Position numbers and translations under genes: made by a program
Origin: Phycicoccus sp. HDW14
GTDB lineage: Bacteria > Actinomycetota > Actinomycetes > Actinomycetales > Dermatophilaceae
Direction of reading: 5' to 3'
Assembly: GCF_011383005.1 (NCBI RefSeq)
Contig: NZ_CP049935.1
Location: 1,798,001-1,862,000 of the forward strand
DNA length: 64,000 bases
Notes under the pieces: generated by a model
The model's database searches: none
The model's input: the letters and a program-made list of their open reading frames with translations, nothing else
Told to the model about the DNA's origin: nothing
Shown here: in pieces, positions 28,542 to 37,623 of the stretch
How the letters are laid out: each line of letters starts with the position of its first letter
Numbering within the stretch: position 1 is the first letter of the stretch

Positions 28542-29030
28542 ATGCCCGTCACCGACATCACCAAGGACGTCGAGACCCGCACCCTGACCATCACAGCCGA
28601 GTTCGCCGCCCCGGTCGAGCGGGTCTGGGCGCTCTACGCGGACCCGCGCCAGCTCGAGCGGGTCTGGGGCCCGCCGGAGTACCCGGCGACCTTCGTCGAC
28701 CACGACCTGCGGCCGGGGACCCGCAGCACCTACTACATGACCTCCCCCGAGGGCGAGAAGTTCGCGGGTTACTGGGACATCACGGGCGTGGAGCCGACGT
28801 CGCAGTTCACCTTCAACGACGGGTTCGCCCACGAGGACCTCACGCCCAACCCCGACATGCCGGTCTCGCAGAGCACCTACGCGTTCGAGGCCACCGACGG
28901 TGGCACCCGGTCGGTCTTCACGACCACCTACGACAGTGCCGAGGCGCTCCAGACCGTGCTCGACATGGGGATGGAGGAGGGCGCGCGCTCGGCCATCAAC
29001 CAGATCGACGCCTTCCTCGCGCAGGGCTGA
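28542..29030 (+). CDS. SRPBCC (AHSA1-like) domain protein
   Basis: 162 residues. TITAEFAAPVERVWALYADP opens the Bet v1-type fold; WGPPEYPATFVDHDLRPG and YYMTSPEGEKFAGYW are typical of activator-of-Hsp90-like bacterial proteins that pair with ArsR. Ligand unknown. It starts two bases after the arsR2 stop with GAGGAG upstream, so it is translated from the same message. Confidence 0.9.
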   Translation: MPVTDITKDVETRTLTITAEFAAPVERVWALYADPRQLERVWGPPEYPATFVDHDLRPGTRSTYYMTSPEGEKFAGYWDITGVEPTSQFTFNDGFAHEDLTPNPDMPVSQSTYAFEATDGGTRSVFTTTYDSAEALQTVLDMGMEEGARSAINQIDAFLAQG

Positions 29031-29039
29031 CGCGCACTG

Positions 29040-29058
29040 CCGCGGCGGGCCGCCGCGG
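29040..29058. terminator. Hairpin between converging genes
   Basis: Perfect inverted repeat, arms CCGCGGCG and CGCCGCGG with loop GGC, between the SRPBCC gene and the minus-strand gene at 29073; it can serve both directions. Confidence 0.6.
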
Positions 29059-29072
29059 GCGAGGTGCAGGCC

Positions 29073-29489
29073 TCAGGCGTCGTCGTAGATCCCGGCCAGG
29101 GACTCCTTGACGGCCGCGACGAGCGCCTGCACCTCGCCCTCGGTGCCGTCGAACCAGCGGCGGGCCACCATCGCGGTCGGGTGGACGCGCACGTCGAACG
29201 GCTCGCGGTGCAGCGCGATCTCGGTGCCGTCGTCGTCGGTGGCCACGACCCAGCGCAGGTCGCAGGTGCGGCGCAGGTGCTCGCCGACGGCCAGTCCGAA
29301 GGCGTTGACCAGGACGTTGGGGTCGCCCCGTTCGGCGGCCGCGGTGGCGAACCACCGGGCGGCCTCCGCGTCGAAGGCCCGGCCCAGGGCGTCGGCGTCG
29401 TCGAGGTCGACCCCGGAGTCGGCGACCAGCGCGATGCTGCCCTCCACCCAGGCACGCTCGGCCTCGGTCGGTTCCCCCAGCTGCTCCAC
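29073..29489 (-). CDS. DUF3806-like protein
   Basis: 138 residues. LVADSGVDLDDADALGRAFD, the central LVNAFGLAVGEHLRRTCDLRW and the Pro-containing end of the barrel (VHPTAMVARRWFDG) follow the pattern of DUF3806, small proteins often involved in contact-dependent or secreted-system immunity contexts in other bacteria, though nothing of that type is next to it here. Start GTG 29489 has GGGAGG five bases upstream. Family assignment is tentative. Confidence 0.7.
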   Translation of the reverse strand: MEQLGEPTEAERAWVEGSIALVADSGVDLDDADALGRAFDAEAARWFATAAAERGDPNVLVNAFGLAVGEHLRRTCDLRWVVATDDDGTEIALHREPFDVRVHPTAMVARRWFDGTEGEVQALVAAVKESLAGIYDDA

Positions 29490-29560
29490 TGCGCCTCCCA
29501 CGTCGCTCGAGGGACATGCTCGCGCACCCGACACGGACACGCCAGCCCCCGTGGGACGGC

Positions 29561-30003
29561 TCAGACGCAGAACTCGTTCCCCTCCGGGTCGCGCATCGTC
29601 ACCCAGTGGACCCCGAGGTCGGCGTGCTCGTCGACCCGGGTGGCGCCGAGCGCCTCGAGCCGGGCGACCTCGGCGGCGACCCGCTCGCGCTGCAGCTCGA
29701 GCGGCACCGACGGACCGCCCCCGGCCAGCAGGTCGACGTGCACGCGGTTCTTGCCGGTCTTCGGCTCCGGGACCCGCTGGAATAAGATGCGCGGCTGCCC
29801 CTCGGACTCCAGGGCCGAGGCGTCGTTCCACCGCTCCGGCGGGACGCCCTGGGCGGCGAGGAAGGCCGGCCAGTCGGCGAACCCGCCCGGGGGTCGGGGA
29901 TGACGTACCCGCGCGGCGCGAGGGCGCCCGCCCAGAACGTGGCCAGCGCGGCGGGGTCGACGGTGTCGATGACGACCTGGAGGGGTGCGGTCGAGCGGTC
30001 CAT
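29561..30003 (-). CDS. VOC (glyoxalase-like) protein, one frameshift
   Basis: About 147 residues. The N-terminal half (LQVVIDTVDPAALATFWAGA, then RGYVIPDP) and the C-terminal half (FADWPAFLAAQGVPPERWND to VTMRDPEGNEFCV) are in different frames; one extra base in the G run at 29889-29893 gives IPDPPGGFADWPAF. RVHVDLLAG and WVTMRDPEGNEF are the second beta-alpha-beta repeat of the glyoxalase/bleomycin-resistance fold. Substrate unknown. Starts ATG 30003. Confidence 0.82.
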
Positions 30004-30111
30004 GTGCCCACTGTGCCGCAGGCCGCCGACAGGGCCCCCGGATGTGCCCCACGGAACAGCGTCGCGGGACGAGCGGTGCCACAGTCGGAGTGAGAGAGAG
30101 AAGGCACCGCC

Positions 30112-30600
30112 ATGACCACGACGACCATCCCGACCCGCGTCGCCGCCCAGGAGTTCCTCGACCACCGCCGCATCGCGGTGACGGGGGTGTCGCACGCGCC
30201 GAAGGGCCACGGCAGCAACGCCGTCTACACCTGGCTGCGCGGGCACGGCTACGAGGTCTTCGCCGTCAACCCCGCGGTCGACACGGTCGAGGGCGACCCG
30301 TCGTACCCGACCGTGCAGGCCGTTCCCGGGGGCGTCGACGCCGTCGTCCTCGCCACCGCGCCCGAGCACGCCCGCGAGACGATGGAGCAGGCGCTCGACG
30401 CGGGCGTCACGTCGGTGTGGATGCACCGGTCGATCGGCGCCGGCTCGGTCTCCGACGAGGCGGCGGCGTGGGGGCGCGAGCACGGCATGACCGTCATCGA
30501 CGGCGGCTGCCCGCTGATGTTCCACCCCGACGGCGACGGCTTCCACCACGCGATGTGCCGCGTCCTCACCTGGACCGGGAAGGTCCCCCGCCGGGTCTGA
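30112..30600 (+). CDS. CoA-binding (YccU-type) protein
   Basis: 162 residues, a Rossmann fold of the CoA_binding_2 family. Signature segments are RIAVTGVSHAPKGHGSNAVY, GYEVFAVNPAVDTVEGDPSY and VDAVVLATAPEHARETMEQA; a conserved Cys is in VIDGGCPLMFHP. Function in bacteria is not known; it binds CoA. ATG follows GAGAAGG. Divergent from the VOC gene. Confidence 0.9.
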   Translation: MTTTTIPTRVAAQEFLDHRRIAVTGVSHAPKGHGSNAVYTWLRGHGYEVFAVNPAVDTVEGDPSYPTVQAVPGGVDAVVLATAPEHARETMEQALDAGVTSVWMHRSIGAGSVSDEAAAWGREHGMTVIDGGCPLMFHPDGDGFHHAMCRVLTWTGKVPRRV

Positions 30601-30709
30601 ACGGCTTCTGCCTCGCGGCCCGAACGGGTTCCGCCGCAGCCCCTCACGGGTGTACCATCATCGGTTCGCCAGTATGAGAACCCACCCGGAAACAGGAGGC
30701 GGCTCCGCC

Positions 30710-32761
30710 GTGCCCACGCCGACCGCCGATCCGTCCACCCCACCCGTCGACGACGTGCTCGCCCGCGAGCAGGCCCACCTCGACCACGCCCGCGACCAGC
30801 TGCGCCGGATGCGCGAGACGGTCGAGGGCCTCGACGTCACGACCGCCGCCGACGCGTTCAACGCCGCCTACCTCGACCTCGTCCTGGCCCGGCGGGTCGC
30901 CTCGCTGCAGGACGACCCGCGCACGACGCTCTTCTTCGGGCGCATCGACACCCGCACCGACCACGGCCCCGAGACCTTCCACATCGGCCGGCGGCACGTC
31001 AGCGACACCCACGGCGACCCGGTCGTCGTCGACTGGCGCGCCCCCATCTCGACCGCGTTCTACCGGGCCTCCCCCGCCGAGCCGATGGGCGTCGGCCTCC
31101 GGCGCCGGTTCGGGGTCGACCGCGGGCGGCTGACCGCCTACGAGGACGAGCACGTCGACCGCGGCGAGGCCGCCGACCACAGCACGATCCTCGCGGCGGA
31201 GATCGAGCGCCCGCGCTCGGGCCCGATGCGCGACATCGTCTCGACGATCCAACCCGAGCAGGACGAGATCGTCCGCTCCGACCTCGGCACGAGCATCTGC
31301 GTGCAGGGAGCCCCCGGCACGGGCAAGACCGCCGTCGGGCTGCACCGCGCGGCCTGGCTGCTCTACTCGTTCCGCGACCGGCTCGACCGCTCGGGCGTCC
31401 TCGTCGTCGGCCCGAACCGCGCCTTCCTCGACCACATCGGCGCGGTCCTGCCCTCGCTCGGTGAGGTGCGGGTGCAGCACGCGACGATCGACACCCTCCT
31501 CGACCACGCCCGCGTCCGCGCCGAGGACGCCACCGACGTCGCCGTCCTCAAGGGCGACGCGCGGATGGCCGAGGTGCTGCGGACCGCGGTGTGGCGCACC
31601 GTCGGTCGCGCCGAGGAGGCGATGGTCGTGCCGCGCGGCTCACGGCGCTGGCGGGTGCCCGCGTACGACGTGCAGGACGAGGTCGACGCCCTGGCACGTC
31701 GCGGGGTGCGGTACTCGGCGGCGCGCGACCTCCTCCCCCAGCGGCTCGCCCACCTCGTGATGCTGCGCATCGAGGCCACCGGAGACTTCCCGGGCGACAC
31801 CGCGCAGGACGCCATCGCCCGGTCGGCACCGGTCCGGGCGTACGCGAAGGACCTCTGGCCGGCCCTCGACCCCGCAGGCGTCCTGTTCTCGCTGCTCTCC
31901 GACCCCGAGGCGCTGGCGGCCGCGGCCGACGGCGTCCTCACCGACGACGAGCAGCGGATGCTCCTGTGGGACAAGCCGCCCCGCACCAAGGGCGCCGCTC
32001 GCTGGACGCGTGCCGACCTCGCGCTCCTCGACGAGCTCGCCGACCTCCTCGACCGCACGCCCAGCCTCGGGCACGTCGTGCTCGACGAGGCCCAGGACCT
32101 CTCCCCCATGCAGCTGCGCGCGGTCGGGCGACGGGCCTCGACCGGCAGCCTCACGGTGCTCGGCGACATCGCGCAGGGCACGACCCCGTGGGCGACCGAC
32201 TCGTGGTCGACGGCGATGGGTCACCTCGGCCGTCCGCAGCACGAGCTGGTCACCCTCGACCGCGGCTTCCGCGTCCCCGGGCTCGTCATCGACTTCGCGG
32301 CCCGGCTCCTGCCGTCGATGGCTCCCGGTCTCGGGGCGCCGAGATCGGTGCGCGAGAACCCCGGACGGCTCGACGTCGTCGCCGCCGATCCGGCGCGACG
32401 GTCGGCGGCGGTCGTCGACGCGGTGCGCGGCTCGCTCGACGAGCCGGGGTCCGTCGGTGTCATCGCGCCGGACGCGTTCGTCGACGCCCTTTCGGCGGCG
32501 CTGACCCGCTCGGGCATCGGGCACGGCCGCCTCGACGCCGAGCACGGGGACGACGAGGACCGCCAGGTCGAGCTCGTGCCGGCGAGCATCGCCAAGGGCC
32601 TGGAGTTCGACCGCGTCGTCGTCGTCGAACCCGCCGCCGTCGTCGCGGCCGAGCCCGACCTGCGCACGGGTCTCCGGCGGCTCTACGTCGTGCTGACGCG
32701 CGCCGTGTCGGCCCTGACCGTCGTGCACACCGAGCCGCTGCCCGAGGCCCTGACGGCCTGA
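30710..32761 (+). CDS. HelD-like RNA polymerase-associated ATPase (UvrD/Rep superfamily)
   Basis: 683 residues. An N-terminal helical hairpin (REQAHLDHARDQLRRMRETV) precedes a superfamily-1 helicase core: Walker A QGAPGTGKTAVGLHRAAWLL, Walker B VVLDEAQDLSPMQLRAVG, motif III around LTVLGDIAQGTTPWA and a C-terminal SIAKGLEFDRVVVV. HelD proteins pry stalled RNA polymerase from DNA; some actinobacterial ones (HelR) give rifamycin resistance. GTG 30710 has AGGAGG ten bases before it; ATG 30674 is an alternative. No rifamycin-associated promoter element was found. Confidence 0.88.
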   Translation: MPTPTADPSTPPVDDVLAREQAHLDHARDQLRRMRETVEGLDVTTAADAFNAAYLDLVLARRVASLQDDPRTTLFFGRIDTRTDHGPETFHIGRRHVSDTHGDPVVVDWRAPISTAFYRASPAEPMGVGLRRRFGVDRGRLTAYEDEHVDRGEAADHSTILAAEIERPRSGPMRDIVSTIQPEQDEIVRSDLGTSICVQGAPGTGKTAVGLHRAAWLLYSFRDRLDRSGVLVVGPNRAFLDHIGAVLPSLGEVRVQHATIDTLLDHARVRAEDATDVAVLKGDARMAEVLRTAVWRTVGRAEEAMVVPRGSRRWRVPAYDVQDEVDALARRGVRYSAARDLLPQRLAHLVMLRIEATGDFPGDTAQDAIARSAPVRAYAKDLWPALDPAGVLFSLLSDPEALAAAADGVLTDDEQRMLLWDKPPRTKGAARWTRADLALLDELADLLDRTPSLGHVVLDEAQDLSPMQLRAVGRRASTGSLTVLGDIAQGTTPWATDSWSTAMGHLGRPQHELVTLDRGFRVPGLVIDFAARLLPSMAPGLGAPRSVRENPGRLDVVAADPARRSAAVVDAVRGSLDEPGSVGVIAPDAFVDALSAALTRSGIGHGRLDAEHGDDEDRQVELVPASIAKGLEFDRVVVVEPAAVVAAEPDLRTGLRRLYVVLTRAVSALTVVHTEPLPEALTA

Positions 32762-32814
32762 CCGCGACACCCGGCGCCCGGCGCCGTGCGCCCGGCGCCC
32801 GACCGAGCGACCGC

Positions 32815-33942
32815 TCAGGAGCGACCGTGGACCAGCTCGTCGCGGAAGCGCGGCGTGAGCGGGACCCGGGCCGCGAAGACGTCGCGGTCCGCCGCGGCGA
32901 GCGCGCCCCACTCGACGGTGCGGGCCGCCACGGGGTCGGCGGCGTCGACGAGGCGCAGCCGCTCGGCGGTGGGCGGGTGCTCGCCGTCGACGGCCGCCCC
33001 CGGGTCGGCCTCCAGCCGGGCCCGCAGCTCGGCCGGCTCGGGCCGCGGCGCCGACTCCATGGCGGTGAACGGGTCGGTGCCGGGGGTCCGGGCGGCGTTG
33101 TTCGCCGCGGTGAGCCCGCGCGGCACGCCGGCGGTGCTCAGCAGCCAGCCACGCACGGCGGGGGTCCCGGCGACCTCGACCGCGGCCCGGTCCGCGGCGA
33201 ACGCCGCGTCGCGCAGGGTCGGGCGCCACGCGCGGGCGAGCCCGGCCTGGAGGGCCCGGACGGGCGCCCCGACGACGGCCATCCCGGCGCCGCCCAGGGC
33301 CGCCGACGCCTCGCGCCGCATCCGGTTTCCGGCCAGCTCGTCGCCCGGGCCGATGACACCCAACGCACCCGTGGACTGCTCGATGGCGAGGGCGTCGGCG
33401 GTGACCACCCGCGTCGGGGTGAGGATGGTCCGCGCGCTGGCCAACAGGTCGTCGGCGAGGCGGACGAGCACACCCGACGGCGCGCGCCGGACGCCCGAGC
33501 AGGCCAGCTCGTGGGCGAGCACGGCCACCCGCTCCCCCGGGTCGAGGGCCGTCCACTGCGGCAGGCCGACGACGAGGGTGGCCCGGCCGAGGTAGCCCGC
33601 TGGCTGCACGCGGACGGGGTAGGTGGTGTCGACGACCACACGGTCCGGGGGCCGGGCGCCGACGGCGGCCGCGACCTCCGCGCAGAGGGCGTGCAGGCCC
33701 GGTGCCGCCGACTCGGGCAGTGGGACGGCGTGGCGGTCGACGCGGGTCGGGTGCGGCCTCAGCTGCCAGAGGACGAGCAGGCCGAGGGCCCCCCAGAGGA
33801 TGCGGGTCCACCCCTCGTCGGTGACGAGCAGGACCACCCACCCGATGACCAGCGCGAGGTCGACGAGCACGACGAGGGATGCCAGGACGACGGCGGCCAG
33901 CCGGCTCGTCCCGGTCCGGGCCCGCGCGGGTGCGGCGGTCAT
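32815..33942 (-). CDS. M48-like membrane protein with a degenerate zinc motif
   Basis: 375 residues. Two membrane helices lie at the N-terminus (residues 15-60), followed by an M48-type domain. The zinc helix reads VAVLAHELACSGVRRAPSG: the HExxH signature has Cys in place of the second His. Downstream acidic zinc ligand is expected near AADRAAVEVAG. Either the protein is a non-catalytic relative or Cys coordinates zinc. It converges with helD; GGCGCCCGGCGCC-like repeats at 32769-32800 may be a terminator. Confidence 0.8.
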   Translation of the reverse strand: MTAAPARARTGTSRLAAVVLASLVVLVDLALVIGWVVLLVTDEGWTRILWGALGLLVLWQLRPHPTRVDRHAVPLPESAAPGLHALCAEVAAAVGARPPDRVVVDTTYPVRVQPAGYLGRATLVVGLPQWTALDPGERVAVLAHELACSGVRRAPSGVLVRLADDLLASARTILTPTRVVTADALAIEQSTGALGVIGPGDELAGNRMRREASAALGGAGMAVVGAPVRALQAGLARAWRPTLRDAAFAADRAAVEVAGTPAVRGWLLSTAGVPRGLTAANNAARTPGTDPFTAMESAPRPEPAELRARLEADPGAAVDGEHPPTAERLRLVDAADPVAARTVEWGALAAADRDVFAARVPLTPRFRDELVHGRS

Positions 33943-34001
33943 CGCTCCTCCCCTCGGGTGCCGGTGGGCACCTCGTGGCAGAGCCTAGGTCAGCGCGGCG
34001 C

Positions 34002-34634
34002 TCAGGCGCCCACGGTCCACTTCTCGCCGTCCCAGTACCGGGTGCGGCGGCGGCTGTTCGGTGCCGGGTACCAGCCCGGCTCGAGCCCGCGGGCGGAGTT
34101 GTGGGTCTTGATGACGCGGTGGGTGTGGAAGGCCGGCACGAACGCGGCGAGCACCGCGACGGCGCACCCGACGGTGAGCAGCCAGAGTCCGACACCGGCC
34201 TCGAGGGTCGCCCCGCGCAGGCCGGACACGAGCAGCGGTGCGTTGCCGGTGAACCACGTGGGCCGGCCGACGACGGTGATGGGGTCGAGGACGAGCGCCC
34301 AGAGCACGAAGGCCACGAAGGCGGCGGCGCTCAGCCCGACGAGGGCGGCCACCCGCCAGACCGGCCCGACGTACCGCACCTGGGTGAGGACGAGGGCGAT
34401 GCCCATCAGCCCGGCCCAGACGGCGGTGAGGACGACGTAGGTGCGGAACGAGCCGGCGAGCGCGACGGCGCCGTGGTCGAGCTGGAGGCCCATCGCGCCC
34501 CACAGGGTCGCGGAGACGCTGCCGCCGGAGACGCGCAGCATGGGGAACAGCGTGCCGAGCATGACGAGCACCGCGCCGAGCCCCATGGCCACGCCGGCGA
34601 TCGCGTGGCTCCGTGTGTGTCTGACCTCGGCCAT
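34002..34634 (-). CDS. Four-helix membrane protein with C-terminal DUF2510
   Basis: 210 residues. Four membrane helices (AGVAMGLGAVLVMLGTLFPM, a second around 65-85, a third near 95-115 and a fourth around 150-170) are followed by a cytosolic tail ending in DUF2510, EPGWYPAPNSRRRTRYWDGE, the short GWYPDP-type actinobacterial motif. Function unknown. ATG 34634 follows GAGGGAGAGAG. Confidence 0.8.
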   Translation of the reverse strand: MAEVRHTRSHAIAGVAMGLGAVLVMLGTLFPMLRVSGGSVSATLWGAMGLQLDHGAVALAGSFRTYVVLTAVWAGLMGIALVLTQVRYVGPVWRVAALVGLSAAAFVAFVLWALVLDPITVVGRPTWFTGNAPLLVSGLRGATLEAGVGLWLLTVGCAVAVLAAFVPAFHTHRVIKTHNSARGLEPGWYPAPNSRRRTRYWDGEKWTVGA

Positions 34635-34741
34635 CTCTCTCCCTCTGCTTCTCGGGGCGAGTGTGACACCGAGCACCCGGAATCGAGCGCAACTCGCGAA
34701 AAGTCGCGGCCGGACGGCCGAGGGGGTGCTTCCGGCCGTGC

Positions 34742-36166
34742 TCAGGCCGCCGGGCCGGCCACGACCTCGCGCAGCAGGGCCCACAGCGCCTCGACGTCCT
34801 CGCGCTCGGTGGCCTCGGCGCCGACCGACACCCGCACCATCCACCGGCCGTCGAGCCGGCTGGCCCCGAGGAAGGCCCGCCCCGTGGCGTTGACGGCCTC
34901 GACCCAGGCGAGCGTGTGCGCGTCGAGGGCGTCGCCGTCGAGGCCCTCCGGCTCGTGGCGCACGCACACCGTCTGGAGCTCGACCGGGGCGAGCACGCGC
35001 CATCCGGGCTCGGCCCCGACCTGCTCGGCGAACCAGCGCGCGTTGGCGAGGTCGCGGCGCAGCCGCGCGCGGATGGCCTCCACCCCGTCGAGGCGCAGGT
35101 GGAACCACAGCTTGAGGGCACGGAAGCGCCGGCCGAGCGGGATGCCCCAGTCCTTGTACTGCACGACCTCGGCATCGGTGCTCGCCAGCAGGTAGGAGGG
35201 CGTCGTCGACATCACCGACACGAGGTGGTCGACGTCGCGGACGTAGAGCAGCGAGGTGTCGAGGATCGTGCCCATCCACTTGTGCGGGTTCCAGGCGAGG
35301 GAGTCGGCGCCCTCGACGCCGTCGACGAGGTGGCGCATCTCGGGCAGGAGCATCGCCGAGCCGGCCATCGCGGCGTCGACGTGGACCCACGCCCCGTGCT
35401 CGCCGGCGACGTCGACGATCGCGCGAACGGGGTCCATCGCCGTCGTGCCCGTCGTGCCGACCGCGGCGACGACGACCGCCGGCACCCGGCCGGCTGCGGC
35501 ATCCTCGGCCATGGCCCGGCGCAGCGCCTCGGGGTCCATCGCGTAGGTGACCGGGTCGACGTCGACGTACCGGAGGTTGTCCGCGCCGTAGCCGGCCAGC
35601 AGCACCGCCTTCGGCACCGAGGAGTGCGCGTGCGGCGAGGTGTAGGCGACGAGCGGGGCGTCGAGGGCCTGCAGGCCGCCCCGGTGCTCGGAGCCGTCGC
35701 TGGCCCGCTCGCGTGCGGCGAGCATCGCGACGAGGCAGGCCGTGGAGGCGGTGTCCTGGATGGCGCCGCGCCACTGCGGCGACAGTCCGCACAGGTCGCG
35801 CAGCCAGTCGGTGACGACCTGCTCGACCTCGGTGAGCGCGGGCGCCGACTGCCAGGTGATGCCGAGCGCCCCGATGCCGCCGGACGCGATGTCGCCGAGC
35901 ACGCTGGCCAGGCTCGCGTTGCTCGGGAACCACCCGTAGAAGCCCGGGTGCTGGGTCTGGGTGACGCCGGGGACGACGACGCGGTCGAGGTCGGCGAGGA
36001 CGTCGGCGAACGACTCGGGCTGGTCGGGGGCGTGGGCCGGGAGGGCGTCACGGACCTCGCCGGGGCGCACCTGCGCGGCGACCGGGAGGTCGGGCACGCG
36101 CGCCCGGTGGTCGGCGATCCAGTCGACGAGCACGTGACCGGCGGCGCGGAACTCCTCGGGCGTCAT
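34742..36166 (-). CDS. Aromatic-L-amino-acid decarboxylase family (PLP group II)
   Basis: 474 residues. The PLP lysine is in LAWNPHKWMGTILDTSLLYV; the substrate/PLP loop HVDAAMAGSAMLLPE and the N-terminal HPGFYGWFPSNASLASVLGD match dopa/tyrosine/tryptophan decarboxylases rather than glutamate decarboxylase. It removes CO2 from an aromatic amino acid; the exact one (Phe, Tyr, Trp or DOPA) is not decidable. Full length, single gene, 22 bp downstream of lpdA on the same strand. Confidence 0.92.
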   Translation of the reverse strand: MTPEEFRAAGHVLVDWIADHRARVPDLPVAAQVRPGEVRDALPAHAPDQPESFADVLADLDRVVVPGVTQTQHPGFYGWFPSNASLASVLGDIASGGIGALGITWQSAPALTEVEQVVTDWLRDLCGLSPQWRGAIQDTASTACLVAMLAARERASDGSEHRGGLQALDAPLVAYTSPHAHSSVPKAVLLAGYGADNLRYVDVDPVTYAMDPEALRRAMAEDAAAGRVPAVVVAAVGTTGTTAMDPVRAIVDVAGEHGAWVHVDAAMAGSAMLLPEMRHLVDGVEGADSLAWNPHKWMGTILDTSLLYVRDVDHLVSVMSTTPSYLLASTDAEVVQYKDWGIPLGRRFRALKLWFHLRLDGVEAIRARLRRDLANARWFAEQVGAEPGWRVLAPVELQTVCVRHEPEGLDGDALDAHTLAWVEAVNATGRAFLGASRLDGRWMVRVSVGAEATEREDVEALWALLREVVAGPAA

Positions 36167-36187
36167 GCGCCGATCCTGCCGCGCCGG

Positions 36188-37585
36188 TCAGAGGTTGATC
36201 ATGTGGCCGGCGATGCCCTCGACGGCCTCCTTGACCGCCTCGGACAGCGTCGGGTGCGCGAAGACGTTGCGCGACACCTCGTCGGCCGTGAGGTCCCACT
36301 TCTGGGCGAGGGTCAGCACGGGCAGCAGCTCGGTGACGTCGGGGCCGATCATGTGGGCGCCGATGATCTCGTTGTGCTCGGCGTCGGCGACGATCTTGAC
36401 GAAGCCGACGGCGTCGCCGAGGCCCATCGCCTTGCCGTTCGCGGAGAACGGGAACTTCGCCGTCTTCACGTCGTAGCCCTTCTCCTTCGCCTGGGCCTCG
36501 GAGTAGCCGAACGAGCCGATCTGCGGGTGGCAGTAGGTCGCGCGCGGGATGAAGTCGAACTCGACCGGCATCGTCTCGGCGCCGGCCAGGTGCTCGGCGG
36601 CGACGACGCCCTGCGCCTCGGCGACGTGCGCGAGCATGAGCTTCGCGGTGCAGTCGCCGATGGCGTAGACGTTCTCGACGTTGGTGCGGCCGTACTCGTC
36701 GATGGCGATGGCGCCGCGCTCGGTGAGCTGGACGCCCGTGGCCTCGAGCCCGAAGCCCTCGGTGCGCGGCGCGAAGCCGATGGCCGAGAGCAGCTTGTCG
36801 GCCTCGAGCACCTGCTGGTCGCCGCCCTGGGCCGGCGAGACCGTCACGCGCACACCCGAGCCGGTGTCCTCGACGGACTCGACCTTGGTGCCGAGCATCA
36901 CCTTCACGCCGAGCTTCTTGTAGTGCTTGAGGAGCTCCTTGGAGACCTCCTCGTCCTCGGTCGGGACCATCCGGTCGAGGAACTCGACGATGGTGACGTC
37001 GACGCCGAAGTTCTTCATGACGTAGGCGAACTCGACGCCGATGGCCCCCGAGCCGGCGATGATCATCGAGCCGGGCAGGTTCTCGTCGAGGATCTGCTCC
37101 TCGTAGGTGACGACGTTCTGGCTCACCTCGACGCCGGGCAGCATCCGGGTGACCGCACCGGTGGCGATGATCAGGTGGTCGAAGGTCAGCTGCCGCGTCG
37201 AGCCGTCGTTGAGCGCGACGTCCATCGAGGTGGCGCCGGTGAGCGTGCCCCAGCCGTCGATCTCCTCGATCTTGTTCTTCTTCATGAGGAAGTGGACGCC
37301 CTTGACGATGCCCTCGGACACCTTGCGCGAGCGGGCGTGCGTGACGCCGTACGTCATCGTCGCGTCGCCCTCGATGCCGTAGAGCGCCTTGTCGTGCTGG
37401 AGCGTGTGGGCGAGCTCGGCGTTCTTGATGAGCGCCTTGGAGGGGATGCAGCCGACGTTGAGGCACACCCCGCCCCAGTACTTCTTCTCGACGACCGCGA
37501 CCTTCTTGCCGAGCTGGGAGGCGCGGATCGCCGCGACGTACCCACCGGGACCAGCACCGAGCACCACGACGTCGAAGTCAGCCAT
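36188..37585 (-). CDS. lpdA: Dihydrolipoyl dehydrogenase
   Basis: 465 residues. E3 of the pyruvate and 2-oxoglutarate dehydrogenase complexes. FAD-binding [20 protein letters not shown]; redox disulfide [18 protein letters not shown]-binding [22 protein letters not shown]-contact [10 protein letters not shown]; the C-terminal His-Glu pair in [18 protein letters not shown] 37585. A stand-alone gene, as is common for actinomycete Lpd. It also can donate electrons to the mycobacterial-type peroxiredoxin system. Confidence 0.97.
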   Translation of the reverse strand: MADFDVVVLGAGPGGYVAAIRASQLGKKVAVVEKKYWGGVCLNVGCIPSKALIKNAELAHTLQHDKALYGIEGDATMTYGVTHARSRKVSEGIVKGVHFLMKKNKIEEIDGWGTLTGATSMDVALNDGSTRQLTFDHLIIATGAVTRMLPGVEVSQNVVTYEEQILDENLPGSMIIAGSGAIGVEFAYVMKNFGVDVTIVEFLDRMVPTEDEEVSKELLKHYKKLGVKVMLGTKVESVEDTGSGVRVTVSPAQGGDQQVLEADKLLSAIGFAPRTEGFGLEATGVQLTERGAIAIDEYGRTNVENVYAIGDCTAKLMLAHVAEAQGVVAAEHLAGAETMPVEFDFIPRATYCHPQIGSFGYSEAQAKEKGYDVKTAKFPFSANGKAMGLGDAVGFVKIVADAEHNEIIGAHMIGPDVTELLPVLTLAQKWDLTADEVSRNVFAHPTLSEAVKEAVEGIAGHMINL

Positions 37586-37623
37586 GAACGCCAGCCTATC
37601 GGGGCGGCGGCCGGCTCCGTCGC

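Noticed and set aside
30601-30710. Rifamycin-associated element upstream of helD
   Set aside because: The expected GC-rich inverted repeat with its central AGCA-type core was not found.
31591-34440. A 949-residue Arg/Pro-rich frame across helD and the M48-like gene
   Set aside because: It spans two convincing genes on opposite strands and has no domain; typical high-GC shadow.
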